DNA from: Marifrigoribacter sp965178585
GTDB lineage: Bacteria; Bacteroidota; Bacteroidia; Flavobacteriales; Flavobacteriaceae
Direction: 5' to 3'
Length of the DNA stretch: 64,000 nt
Assembly: GCA_965178585.1 (NCBI GenBank)
Contig: OZ238267.1
Span: forward strand, 186,001-250,000
Part shown: positions 17,526 through 25,999 of the stretch, one piece after another
Layout: the number at the start of each line of letters is the position of its first letter
Numbering within the stretch: position 1 is the stretch's first letter
Notes under the pieces: generated by a model
The model's database searches: none
What the model was told of the DNA's origin: nothing
Seen by the model: the letters and a program-made list of their open reading frames with translations, nothing else
Made by a program: the position numbers and the translations under genes

Positions 17526-17831
17526 TTAACAAATTGGCCACAGTGGACATAAACTGCTTTTAGATTCTGTCATAGCTTGAAGTCGAACTATTGATTTTAT
17601 TCCGGTTCCACTTTCTCTATGAGGGTACATTCCACTAATGAATTTGGTGTAAGCTTCTTTTGCAATTGTTATATCATTTATAGAAGTTCTTCTTTCTCGT
17701 TCCATTCTATTAACCGAAACTTCAAGTTGTTTATTGAAATTTTCAGTCAAAACTTCAGATAATTCAATATTCAATTTATTAAAAACTGAATTGGAGTGGG
17801 TTTTTAATTCTCTTAAGATTTGTTCGTTCAT
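17526..17831 (-). CDS. hypothetical protein, 101 aa, in TIR operon
   Basis: This soluble, strongly helical protein has a likely coiled region at about 1-65 (NEQILRELKTHSNSVFNKLN, then QLEVSVNRMERERRTSI) and no recognised domain. It lies 43 bp after the 2-TM protein gene and 1 bp before the next membrane protein. The last residues (SKSSLCPLWPIC) look atypical, so its 3' end might have been altered. Function unknown. Confidence 0.55.
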   Translation of the reverse strand: MNEQILRELKTHSNSVFNKLNIELSEVLTENFNKQLEVSVNRMERERRTSINDITIAKEAYTKFISGMYPHRESGTGIKSIVRLQAMTESKSSLCPLWPIC

Positions 17832-17874
17832 ATTGTTTATTTTTAGCTCAGTTATTTATTGTATTGCAGTACCT

Positions 17875-18366
17875 TCATTTACAGAAGATTTTACATATTT
17901 CTACAATTATTACGAAAATGAATAAAGCTCCAAAAATAAAAGGGATTCCTTTTTCAACGTTGCTCATTTTCTTATAAAGTTTCTTATCGTTTCCACGACC
18001 AAGTCTCTCCCATTCGAAATCAAATAATTTCAGTGGAAGTAAACTCTCAATTTCGTGAATTACTGTAAATTTACCAGAATTCAATTTTCGGTAGTTCTCC
18101 AATAAATTCACCCAATAAATGCAAATTAATATCGCACTAATTGATAAACCTAAAACCAAATACTCATCGTTTTCTAAATCATTTGTTTTTACATACCCAA
18201 TCACACCAGTAATTGAAGTTGCTAGTGTCAGATAGAAAGTATTTACATTATTTCTCCTATCAGAAACTTTTTCAGCTGATTCAACATAAAGCTTATACTG
18301 TTCGAGGATATGCTCTTGTTTTTGAGTTTCAGGATACTCACTTCCGCTAAAATTAGAAAGTTCCAT
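17875..18366 (-). CDS. membrane protein with three predicted TM helices, paired with TIR protein
   Basis: This 163-residue protein has an N-terminal amphipathic part (EHILEQYKLYVESAEKVSDR) and a TM pair at about 43-60 (NTFYLTLATSITGVIGYV) and 71-88 (YLVLGLSISAILICIYWV). A cytoplasmic LLPLKLFDFEWERLG region follows, then a third hydrophobic end (GIPFIFGALFIFVIIVEICK). The layout resembles small membrane proteins of the SLATT/RipR-like type found near nucleotide-signalling genes, but I cannot confirm the family. Its ATG overlaps the TIR stop by 1 base (TAATG), so the two are translationally coupled. Confidence 0.65.
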   Translation of the reverse strand: MELSNFSGSEYPETQKQEHILEQYKLYVESAEKVSDRRNNVNTFYLTLATSITGVIGYVKTNDLENDEYLVLGLSISAILICIYWVNLLENYRKLNSGKFTVIHEIESLLPLKLFDFEWERLGRGNDKKLYKKMSNVEKGIPFIFGALFIFVIIVEICKIFCK

Positions 18367-18782
18367 TATAATGAGTAATCCTTAATAGCTTGAACAATAG
18401 TATCAGTATTCCATCCTACTATTTTATCAGCATTATTTGAAACAACAGAAGATGTTTGAGAACTTGCCCAAGGTTTGATACCTATAATTGGTTTCGAGTT
18501 TGAAAATCCATTTTTTGCAATATCAATTTCCTTCTTAATCCACTTACTGTAAGTTGAATATTTTCCCGCCATAATTAAAACAATGTGACAACCTGCCATC
18601 TTATTTGTAATTGCAACTTTCAATTCTTTGTCGGTTCCATTTGTATGGACTGGATCGTTTTTTGGAACAGAGTGATTATTGTATGAAAAGTAAGATTTTC
18701 CATCTAGCATTTCACATAATTTTTTGTACGCGTCTGAATATTCCCAAGAATGACTAATAAAAATTTTATATGTTTTACTCAT
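18366..18782 (-). CDS. TIR (MTH538/ThsB-like) domain protein
   Basis: This 138-residue protein is a single TIR-like domain. It starts with KTYKIFISHSWEYSDAYKKL (strand A and the SHSW motif), has a HIVLIMAGKYSTYSKWI strand and loop, and a putative catalytic Glu85 in WIKKEIDIA. It ends with KPIIGIKPW and NADKIVGWNTDTIVQAI. This shape matches the TIR-like family that includes ThsB of Thoeris, which makes a cyclic-ADP-ribose-type signal from NAD. It heads an operon of small membrane proteins. No ThsA-type SIR2/SLOG effector is nearby. A TTACGG-type motif lies 49 bp upstream. Confidence 0.85.
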   Translation of the reverse strand: MSKTYKIFISHSWEYSDAYKKLCEMLDGKSYFSYNNHSVPKNDPVHTNGTDKELKVAITNKMAGCHIVLIMAGKYSTYSKWIKKEIDIAKNGFSNSKPIIGIKPWASSQTSSVVSNNADKIVGWNTDTIVQAIKDYSL

Positions 18783-18831
18783 AATTATGATTTAAGATTC
18801 TATAAAGTTAATTATAGCATCTCTAATTTGA

Positions 18832-18847
18832 TTACGGGTTTCCATAA
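18832..18847. promoter_or_regulatory. TTACGG-type palindromic motif
   Basis: TTACGGGTTTCCATAA matches the 4777 palindrome core at 13 of 16 positions, 49 bp upstream of the TIR gene start. Confidence 0.45.
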
Positions 18848-18860
18848 CCGTGTAAATTAA

Positions 18861-18920
18861 GCTCCATAGGACTACATTAAAATACTCCTAGGCACTATAA
18901 ATAAAGGTGTTGTAAAAACT
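18861..18920. repeat. dispersed intergenic repeat, copy 2
   Basis: This copy shares GCTC, TAGGACTACATTAAA and an ATAAATAAAGG to TAAAAA-TA second half with 11228-11290; the two align without gaps over about 60 bp. Confidence 0.45.
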
Positions 18921-18981
18921 AAACTTATCTAAGCTCAATTATATGCTCAAATTATTATTGTTTTTATTGCTTTTAAGATGA

Positions 18982-19340
18982 TTATTTCAATCTATTAGCA
19001 ATTTGAAATTCGTCAACAATAATTCCTGTTTTCAATAACATTTTTTTTCTACCAGTATTAGGATCAGTAAAAACATCAAAATCAGATTGGCAATTTCTAA
19101 TTCTAAAATTCAGTTCTTTTAAACCATTAATTTTTATTTCATCATAAACTTTATGTGAACAAGATTTTTTAAAATATGCATCTTCTCCTTTTACTTTTAG
19201 GAATTTATAATTAGTATATTCGGATTAAAACTAGGAGTAATTATTTCATTACTCATTGAAAACCACCATTTGCTTTGTGGTAGTAAATAAAGGTTTTCCT
19301 CCAAAACCAAAACAGCTATTATCTGGACCCAAAAAGTTTG
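18982..19340 (-). pseudogene. decayed gene fragment, unrecognised family
   Basis: One minus-strand frame reads QTFWVQIIAVLVLEENLYLL, continues as PQSKWWFSMSNEIITPSFNP and then meets a stop. A second frame takes over at about 19220 (NYKFLKVKGEDAYFKKSCSH) and runs through GLKELNFRIRN and DPNTGRKKMLLKTGIIVDEF to a TAA at 18982. One frameshift and a lost 5' end explain this. The length and style resemble small proteins often found beside toxins, but I do not recognise the family. Confidence 0.5.
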
Positions 19341-19462
19341 TTACTCCTTCAAGACGGATTTAATTCCAGCCTTGTGAAGTATAATTATTTTTCAATTCTT
19401 CTAATTATTTATTTAGTTATAGTTATTTTTTATTTAAATAAAATTATTCGAGTTTAGATTGT

Positions 19463-19504
19463 TTGTGTATGGTATTGTAGCATCTCTAAGTGTGCCATAC
19501 ACAA
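19463..19504. terminator. hairpin 3' of STAND-like gene
   Basis: TTGTGTATGG (19463-19472) and CCATACACAA (19495-19504) form a 10-bp stem about 24 bp past the stop of the 883-residue protein. A GCTAACAA string (minus-strand sense, near 19512-19519) sits between them. It may be a terminator or a cassette-end structure. Confidence 0.45.
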
Positions 19505-19527
19505 TGCATATTGTTAGCCACTGATTT

Positions 19528-22179
19528 TTAACTCTCGGGATTTTCTCTTTTTGGTAAAACCTCATTTGAAATTCTCCTAATTTTATTCAATCCTGGTTTT
19601 TTATCACCAAACTCATGTTTTGCATAACCCATTTTAAGTAAGTATGATATGTCTTTTAATTCATCTGCCTCAGCGAAGGCAAACTTGTATTTAGCTCTTA
19701 GTGCGTTGACAATGTCATAGAGGTAGAATGAGTTCTTATTTACATCTACTATATATTTTTCAACTTGTTTTTTCCATTCTCTAGGACGGCTAAATATTAG
19801 CAGTAAAATTAAATGATGTTTTATTAACTCGTTATCCTCAGATTCAATTTTATCATAAAGTAATGGACCAATTTTATCAGAAATTATATCATCTTTAAAA
19901 AAGCCAACAACATTTGTTGGATTAGCTTGAAAAATTCTATTCATACGAACTTCCATTGTATCACCAAAATTGTCCCCTAAATAAAAATTCTGACCTTCAA
20001 ATGTAGCCTGACCCCGAGAAGCTAAAATAGGTGTTAAAGCAAATAGAACTTTTGAAATTTGCTCCCAACCGCGAGTAATTTCTGATAATAGTATTCTTTT
20101 TGTGTCAGGATCAGCATAATCGCTATTTCTTAAAGCTCTTGAAGAAGCTTTGATTTTTTGCATTAAAACAGCTAACGAATATTCTTCAAATATCATATGT
20201 ATGCTTTGATTATAAGGCTTTAGCTGGTTATATGTCTTATCTGCGTGTTGGTCTTTTATTGCTTCAGGTAGATTTGATTTTTGAACATCTTCTCCAATTT
20301 CTTCTTGCATTTTATTTATTGTTTCTTCTGATGGCTTCCATTCTGCAAGTTTAAATGGATTTAGTTCTTTTGGTAAACCTGTTTTCCTTTCTACTGTATC
20401 ACAAGTTTCTTTAATATCTTTTGTTAAAATTTTTAAAGCGTCTGTTCTGTTTCTATCTATGCCAGTATAAAATTCAATAATTTCGGGAAATGAAACATAT
20501 TTTTTTTGAGTAAAAATAAATTCACAGAAACCTTTATTTGAGTGCATCCTTTTGGCCGCAAAATAGTAAATCCAGTATGTTGCTTTAAAGGAGAACGAAG
20601 TATCTCTTTTGCTAATTATAGTATTGGCATACAGAATATCAAAAACAACAGAAACCTCTAAGTCAATTAGCTTTTCCTTACAAAAGGATTCTATTTCTTT
20701 AAGAAAATCTTCTCTGCTAAACACATAAACTCCTTGTCTAATTAGTCTTTCACAGAAGCGCCCTAGCACATATTCACAGTCTTTTAAGTCTGGTTTAACT
20801 TTGTAGGTTGGTAATTCTCCAAGGTCAAACAATACAAATAGAACCATTTCTAGCATCTTCGTTCTATTAACAGGACTTTCGTCAAAATGTTTTTCCGAAA
20901 CTTTTAATAGAGTAAGGCAATTTGATGCTGTCCTGTGAATATTTAGTACATCTAAATCAGATATGATTTTGTTTAAAACAATATTTTCCTCACCGATTAA
21001 AATTTCATTGTTATATGCGCAAACAACTTTTCTGATTTCAGTTCTTGGTAATGCTAATAAATGAAGTACCTCAAATTCTCTGTCAATCGTTTCTTTTTGT
21101 TCTTCTAATCGAAATCTTGAGTCATCAATAGTTTGCATTACAATTACTGGAGTGTCTCTAAATTCTTTGCATAGGTTCTTTAGTAATTTTATTGCTCCAT
21201 GTTCAGAATTCACCCATGAATCAAGAACAATACATTTCACATCTTCTATTTGTAAATTTAAATCAGAAATTTCTTTGTTTACAGACTTTCTAATAGCATT
21301 TCTTTTTGCTTTAGTCGCATCTAGGTAAATCCATAAGTTGTCATTTTTCCAAGCTTCTTTTATCATATGGTGAGCTAAACAAGTTAGCCCGAATTGAGGT
21401 GGTGATTTTATAACTATTGATTTGGGATTTTGTATTAGGTTGTGAAGATCAATTTTTGAATTGAAGTTTTCATCAGCATTTTGCGAAATTTCATTCGTTT
21501 CGCTTAAAACAGGGTCTATCCAAAAAATTGGTTGACTCGAAAACATACTTAACGAATTACTGAGTCTGTTTTTAAGGGTTAACGCTATAGATTCTTTTAG
21601 AGCTAATTTTTTCAGTTTTTCAGATTCATCTTTAATAGATGGCATACTTGTTTTATCAGCTAATTTTTGAACAAAAAAATCATTTAAATGTCTTTTTAGT
21701 TTTTTCTCAAAGTCGTCTGTTCCCTTAAATTTTTTATATAATCCTCCTAAGTCAGATACTTTCTTTTTAAAATTTCTGACTTTTTGTAATTGGTCTAAAT
21801 CAAGAGAGCTAGTATTTACTGGAGCATCATTAAAATAAATCATTATTTCAATATCTTCTTGATTGACATACCGATTGTAAGCATGAAGAAATTCTTCTTC
21901 TGTTCCAGATTCTGCCCTTTTTGTTTTTGTTCCAAATTTATTCCACATCATACCGATGAAAATTTGGTAATCATTTAAAATTTGATTGTTAATAACGGCC
22001 TGTCCGTCTTCATTAAAGCTTGGTCTTACGTCTTTTTCCCATTTCTTTGATTCAAGCCTAAAGTTTAGTTGTTGACCAAGTGTTTCATTAATTTCAGTAA
22101 AGACTTTATCGCAAATATCTCTTTCACTTTGAGTGTCACTTGGGGATGCTATAAAGCATTTATAAATTTCTACTGTCAT
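19528..22179 (-). CDS. STAND-like NTPase with DUF4062/TIR-like N-terminal domain
   Basis: This 883-residue soluble protein starts with a Rossmann-like domain (about 1-150) opening VEIYKCFIASPSDTQSERD and containing IFIGMMWNKFGTKTKRAESG. This resembles the DUF4062/TIR-like domains that head many STAND proteins. An NTPase-like core follows at about 255-480: SIVIKSPPQFGLTCLAHHMI stands where a P-loop is expected but lacks the GK[ST]. The next acidic strand, CIVLDSWVNSEHGA, is a Walker-B-like candidate. The C-terminal half (500-883) is helical, as in sensor regions. It stands alone, flanked by a hairpin. A defence role is plausible by architecture, not shown. Confidence 0.65.
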   Translation of the reverse strand: MTVEIYKCFIASPSDTQSERDICDKVFTEINETLGQQLNFRLESKKWEKDVRPSFNEDGQAVINNQILNDYQIFIGMMWNKFGTKTKRAESGTEEEFLHAYNRYVNQEDIEIMIYFNDAPVNTSSLDLDQLQKVRNFKKKVSDLGGLYKKFKGTDDFEKKLKRHLNDFFVQKLADKTSMPSIKDESEKLKKLALKESIALTLKNRLSNSLSMFSSQPIFWIDPVLSETNEISQNADENFNSKIDLHNLIQNPKSIVIKSPPQFGLTCLAHHMIKEAWKNDNLWIYLDATKAKRNAIRKSVNKEISDLNLQIEDVKCIVLDSWVNSEHGAIKLLKNLCKEFRDTPVIVMQTIDDSRFRLEEQKETIDREFEVLHLLALPRTEIRKVVCAYNNEILIGEENIVLNKIISDLDVLNIHRTASNCLTLLKVSEKHFDESPVNRTKMLEMVLFVLFDLGELPTYKVKPDLKDCEYVLGRFCERLIRQGVYVFSREDFLKEIESFCKEKLIDLEVSVVFDILYANTIISKRDTSFSFKATYWIYYFAAKRMHSNKGFCEFIFTQKKYVSFPEIIEFYTGIDRNRTDALKILTKDIKETCDTVERKTGLPKELNPFKLAEWKPSEETINKMQEEIGEDVQKSNLPEAIKDQHADKTYNQLKPYNQSIHMIFEEYSLAVLMQKIKASSRALRNSDYADPDTKRILLSEITRGWEQISKVLFALTPILASRGQATFEGQNFYLGDNFGDTMEVRMNRIFQANPTNVVGFFKDDIISDKIGPLLYDKIESEDNELIKHHLILLLIFSRPREWKKQVEKYIVDVNKNSFYLYDIVNALRAKYKFAFAEADELKDISYLLKMGYAKHEFGDKKPGLNKIRRISNEVLPKRENPES

Positions 22180-22360
22180 TTTCTTTAATATTTTTTGTGT
22201 ACTTGTGGTTAACTAGTTATTCCTCCACTAAATGTGTTTTTATCCTTTTTAAAAGCTAGTATCATGACAATTAGCTTTTTTATAATTATTTAATAAAAAA
22301 CGAACTAGTAGTATGTAAAATAACCTGCCTATAAAGTTAAAAGGCCGTTATTTAATATCC

Positions 22361-22376
22361 TTACGGGAATCCACAA
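22361..22376. promoter_or_regulatory. TTACGG-type motif, weaker
   Basis: TTACGGGAATCCACAA shares 12 of 16 positions with the 4777 palindrome core. It lies 181 bp upstream of the STAND-like gene and just past the response-regulator stop. The 12-mer TTACGGGAATCC also occurs (minus strand) at 24873-24884 inside the small lipoprotein gene. Confidence 0.35.
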
Positions 22377-22403
22377 TGGAAGATGTTTTTTATTATTAGG
22401 AGA

Positions 22404-23069
22404 TTATATTAGCCCTAAATCCTTAACTAAAGCCACTAAATGAACCGTGTTTTTAGCTTTAAATTGAACTTTTAGTTTATTGAGGCGTTTTTCAATGGTA
22501 CTTACACTGTTTGGAGTTATTTTTTTATCAACTAAATAATTTCTAATATCTTCTTGGGATAATCCTTTAGATAATAACTCAGTTAAGTAAATATCAAAAT
22601 CATTTAACTCTAAATCTGAGTTATCGTTGATTGCATTTTTTACTTGAGGAGATATATAGTTTTTACCTGTAAAAACTAATTGCAAAGCTAGAGCAAGTTC
22701 TTTAAGACCCTTTCTGCCTTTGCATACATATGCATCTACTTTGTGTTTTTGGATTAATTTTCTCACTTTTTGTAATCGATTTTCTACGGTGTATACAATT
22801 ATTTTTAATTCTGGTTGTTCTTTTTTTAGTACTTCAATTAAATGTTCTCCAGAAGGGAATTTTTGTTTTCGATGATCTGAATTAAACGACAAGTCTGTTA
22901 TTAATAAATCAAACGGGGAATTATCTAATAACCCTTTTTTAATTCTTAAATAAGCATCGTCACAATACTGAACTTGCTGAATTTCTTTGATATCTAATCC
23001 TGAAAGTTTATTATAAACTCCATCATTAATATCATCCATATCTTCTGAAACTAATACTTTTTTAAACAT
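22404..23069 (-). CDS. NarL/FixJ-type response regulator
   Basis: This 221-residue protein has a receiver domain (about 1-125) with acidic residues at Glu9-Asp10, the likely phosphoacceptor Asp59 in LLITDLSF, a Thr in IIVYTVENR and a switch Lys in VCKGRKG. The C-terminal LuxR/GerE helix-turn-helix (about 150-221) includes LLSKGLSQEDIRNYLVDKKI and TPNSVSTIEKRLNKLKVQFK. It lies 1 bp after the sensor kinase stop, so the pair is one operon. The kinase reading frame is broken, which may leave this regulator without its partner. Confidence 0.85.
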   Translation of the reverse strand: MFKKVLVSEDMDDINDGVYNKLSGLDIKEIQQVQYCDDAYLRIKKGLLDNSPFDLLITDLSFNSDHRKQKFPSGEHLIEVLKKEQPELKIIVYTVENRLQKVRKLIQKHKVDAYVCKGRKGLKELALALQLVFTGKNYISPQVKNAINDNSDLELNDFDIYLTELLSKGLSQEDIRNYLVDKKITPNSVSTIEKRLNKLKVQFKAKNTVHLVALVKDLGLI

Positions 23070-23070
23070 C

Positions 23071-24716
23071 TTATATAGTTATAATAGATTTAAATCCTTT
23101 TTTCAATTCTGATTCAAAGTTAATAGCTCCTCCAATGGATTCAATACGGTTTTCCATATTTTGCAAACCTGACTTCTTTTTTAATTCACATCCTATACCA
23201 TTATCCTTATATTCAATAACCAATTTCTTTTTATTTTTTTTGAAGTTTAGCACTACGTGTGTTGCATTACTATGCTTTTTCATATTGGTCATTAACTCTT
23301 GCAAAACCCTATAAATAGTTGTCTTTTTAATGGAAGAAACTTTATTCCAATTAATAGTAGTAATGTTTTTTGTAAAAATTGAAATGTTGTTATTTTGATA
23401 GCTCATTAATAAATCTTTCAATTCCATTTCATAATCTTCTTGAACATCTACCGTAGCATTTTCTTTAGAAATATCTCTTGTCTTATTATAGATCCCATCT
23501 ATTTCTTCTAAAATAGAATCGTAATCTTCGGGTTTTTCTTCCAACTTCATCATTACATGATAGATATCGTTAGCTACCTCGTCATGTATTTTGGTAGATA
23601 TTCTAGATTCTGTTTTAATGATCTGTTCTAATTTATCTTTTTTGTTTTTTATTCTAAAAATAATAAGTGATGCAAGAAATATTAGAGTAATAAAAGCTGC
23701 TATACTTTGATAAATGTACTTTAGACTCTTTTCTTTTTCTCTTTGTAGATTACTTTCATTTGTTTTTTTAATTTCTTTTTCTCTATCGTATTTCAGAGAA
23801 GCAAATTTATTTTCTCTTAATTGTTTTGCATTTTCAATACTATCTGTTAAAGCTTTGTATTCAAGAATTTTCTCATCCTCATTTAATTGTACATATAACG
23901 ATAAAGCTTCTTTTATATATGAGTTACTATTTAAAGATTTTGCTATTTCATAACATTTATTAGCATAATTATTTGCAACATTGATTTTCCCTCTATCAAT
24001 ATTATAAAATGTTAAGTAGCGATAGCTAGAAAATAATCCAATTAAATCATTTTCTTCCTTTCTAATTTTTAAGGCTTGATTCATATTAATTATCCCCAAA
24101 GGATCCTTAACTTTTGATTGAACAAACCCTAAATTATTTTGAGCTCTTGCTAATTCAGTTTTATCATTTATGTTTTTTCTAATTTTTAATACATTTTCTA
24201 ATTCATTAATTGCTAAAGAATATTTCAATTGTTCAATTAAAATATTTGCTTTATTATTTATTAAATTTAAGCTATCATTAATATTTTGTGTATATAAGAT
24301 CGCTCTATTATAATATTCTAATGATTTTTTATAGTTTTTTAATTCTTTATAAATTCTACCTAATTGGGTATATATTCCATTCTTAGCTTCATCAGTAAAT
24401 TTGTTTTGTTCTAACTTTTCTAATAAATTAATTGATATAATAGACGAGTTTTCAGATTCGTAAACAAATCCTAATTTAAATTGAGCTATTGAAAGTAATC
24501 TCAAATTTTGTATAGCAGATAATGTATCTTCTTCTTTTAAATCAATTTGGTATTCTTTTTTATAATGTAATTGTGCATTGAACAAGTCTGAGTTGTTTTG
24601 GGATTTAAAACCGCATAATAATAGTATCTAGAACTATCAGTTGTTTTTTGCCCAGTTGCAATTGCATTATTGAATAAGAAGAAGAAAAAGAGGAATAAAT
24701 TATAATATTTAATCAT
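23071..24716 (-). pseudogene. TPR sensor histidine kinase (HisKA_3), frameshifted near the N-terminus
   Basis: The ATG at 24716 gives a signal peptide (MIKYYNLFLFFFFLFNNAIA) followed by TGQKTTDSSRYYYYAVLNP. The homologous continuation NNSDLFNAQLHYKKEYQ lies in another frame, with the shift near 24610. The 504-codon remainder has TPR helices (about 1-240), a coiled coil, a TM helix (YIYQSIAAFITLIFLASLII), a dimerisation helix with His in TKIHDEVANDIYHV and an HATPase domain (NNM-like KKHSNATHVVLNF, DNGIG, GLQNMENRIESIGG). It belongs to the NarX/LiaS-type kinases. A one-base indel, phase variation or sequencing error are the possible causes. Confidence 0.75.
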
Positions 24717-24744
24717 TCCTCTAAAATATGATTTTTTTTACCAA

Positions 24745-24909
24745 CTAATTTCCATTTGGTGGTGGAGGTGGTGGAGGTGGTGGATTATCACTATCATTAC
24801 CGCAACAATCTTGATATTCAACTGTGCTATTTGTTACACTTTCTGGTGTACATGAAAAAACTCCTAAAATGAGGATTCCCGTAAAAAACATTGATATAAT
24901 TTTCTTCAT
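24745..24909 (-). CDS. 54-aa lipoprotein with polyproline tail
   Basis: This small gene reads MKKIISMFFTGILILGVFSC, giving a lipobox with Cys20, and then has a Cys-Cys pair (YQDCCGND). It ends with nine consecutive Pro before NGN. The tail is encoded by a GGTGGTGGA-type minisatellite (minus-strand CCA/CCT codons), so its length could vary by slippage. It lies directly upstream of the sensor kinase gene on the same strand and might be a periplasmic partner or signal. The kinase pairing is inference. Confidence 0.6.
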   Translation of the reverse strand: MKKIISMFFTGILILGVFSCTPESVTNSTVEYQDCCGNDSDNPPPPPPPPPNGN

Positions 24910-25269
24910 TTTGTTTTATTAAAAAATTTGACAAAAGGGTTCCTGTCCGAGTTTTTTACTCAGATATTTTAAAATTGAAACCCGTTAAAAAAATGAAGAG
25001 ACGTCTCTCTAATTGGGAAAAGCATGGAGAGAATAATTAATGAATCAAACTACTTCCCTAATAGTTTATAAGCATTAAAAAGTGCTCCAATAAATAGAAT
25101 TGAGTTACAGAAAAAGAACTAGTAATTATATTTTAATGTTCCTCATTTCTATTACAAAGTAAAAGAGGAATTGATTTTTTAGAGAGAATTAAAAAAGAAA
25201 CAATTGGGAAATTATTTTCTTTAATCTTTCCGAAGTAATTATTATTAAAATGAATTAAAACTTTAAATT
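24910..25269. other. intergenic region between divergent genes
   Basis: About 360 bp of AT-rich sequence lie between the small lipoprotein and a divergent plus-strand gene. No ORF, hairpin or repeat of note was found. Confidence 0.4.
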
Positions 25270-25728
25270 ATGCATAAGGAAATCGTAACAATGGCATTTA
25301 AAAAAGTTGAAAAAGAATTGAAAAGAGATTTGGGAATTTCACCATCATTAACAAATTGTGCAAATCAATTATCAATTCTAATTTTTGAAACCAATAAGTT
25401 TTCCTATGGCGAAAAGAGTCTTCGTAAACTATATAAGCTTGCTTTAGATTCAACTGAAGAAGAAATTGAGGTCAAACAACCTCAAGTGGTAAGTGGTCTT
25501 TGTAAATTTTTAGGATATAAAAACTATAAAGATTTTGTTTTTAAAAATCATTTAAGTCAAAATGAAGAAGAAGAAGAAGAAGGAGCTATTTGTGTAATAA
25601 GTCACTTGAATTCAAAAAAGAAAATTAAACTTAATAGCTATCAAGAGAAAGTCGAAGATAATAGCTTTAATATAATAATATCTATTAATGTAACTTCAGT
25701 TTTGGGTTTTTTAATAGTGATGATGTAA
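25270..25728 (+). CDS. hypothetical protein with SEKTLRRL/FLGY-type regulatory domain and C-terminal TM
   Basis: This 152-residue protein matches a pattern common in Flavobacteriia: an N-terminal helical part (KKVEKELKRDLGISPSLTNC), a FSYGEKSLRKLYKLAL segment, then VVSGLCKFLGYKNYKDFVF (about 10-100). An acidic run (EEEEEE) and a C-terminal hydrophobic segment (NIIISINVTSVLGFLIVMM) follow. Proteins with this arrangement are usually annotated as hypothetical and may bind DNA or proteins at the membrane. The start is the ATG at 25270; the second ATG is 7 codons later. Confidence 0.6.
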   Translation: MHKEIVTMAFKKVEKELKRDLGISPSLTNCANQLSILIFETNKFSYGEKSLRKLYKLALDSTEEEIEVKQPQVVSGLCKFLGYKNYKDFVFKNHLSQNEEEEEEGAICVISHLNSKKKIKLNSYQEKVEDNSFNIIISINVTSVLGFLIVMM

Positions 25729-25999
25729 TATATCTAGAAATTTAAAAAAACGATTAAATAATAATAAAAAACTCAAATGTGCAAACCACTAATACAAATT
25801 ATTAACCAATTATTACTTAAAACATTTAAGAATTGAAGAAAAACACTACATTAGCGTTTGCTGAAAAACACACTTTAGCATTTATTAACTCCCCTTTTAA
25901 TTCAGTGCAACAAATCTGATTGCAGCTGAATTTTTCTATTATAAAAAAGTTTAGTGAAAACAAAATTATAAAAGGAATAATAAATTTTTCTACCCCCAC
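25729..25999. other. intergenic region
   Basis: This AT-rich spacer before the broken LuxR regulator contains no recognised gene. Confidence 0.35.
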
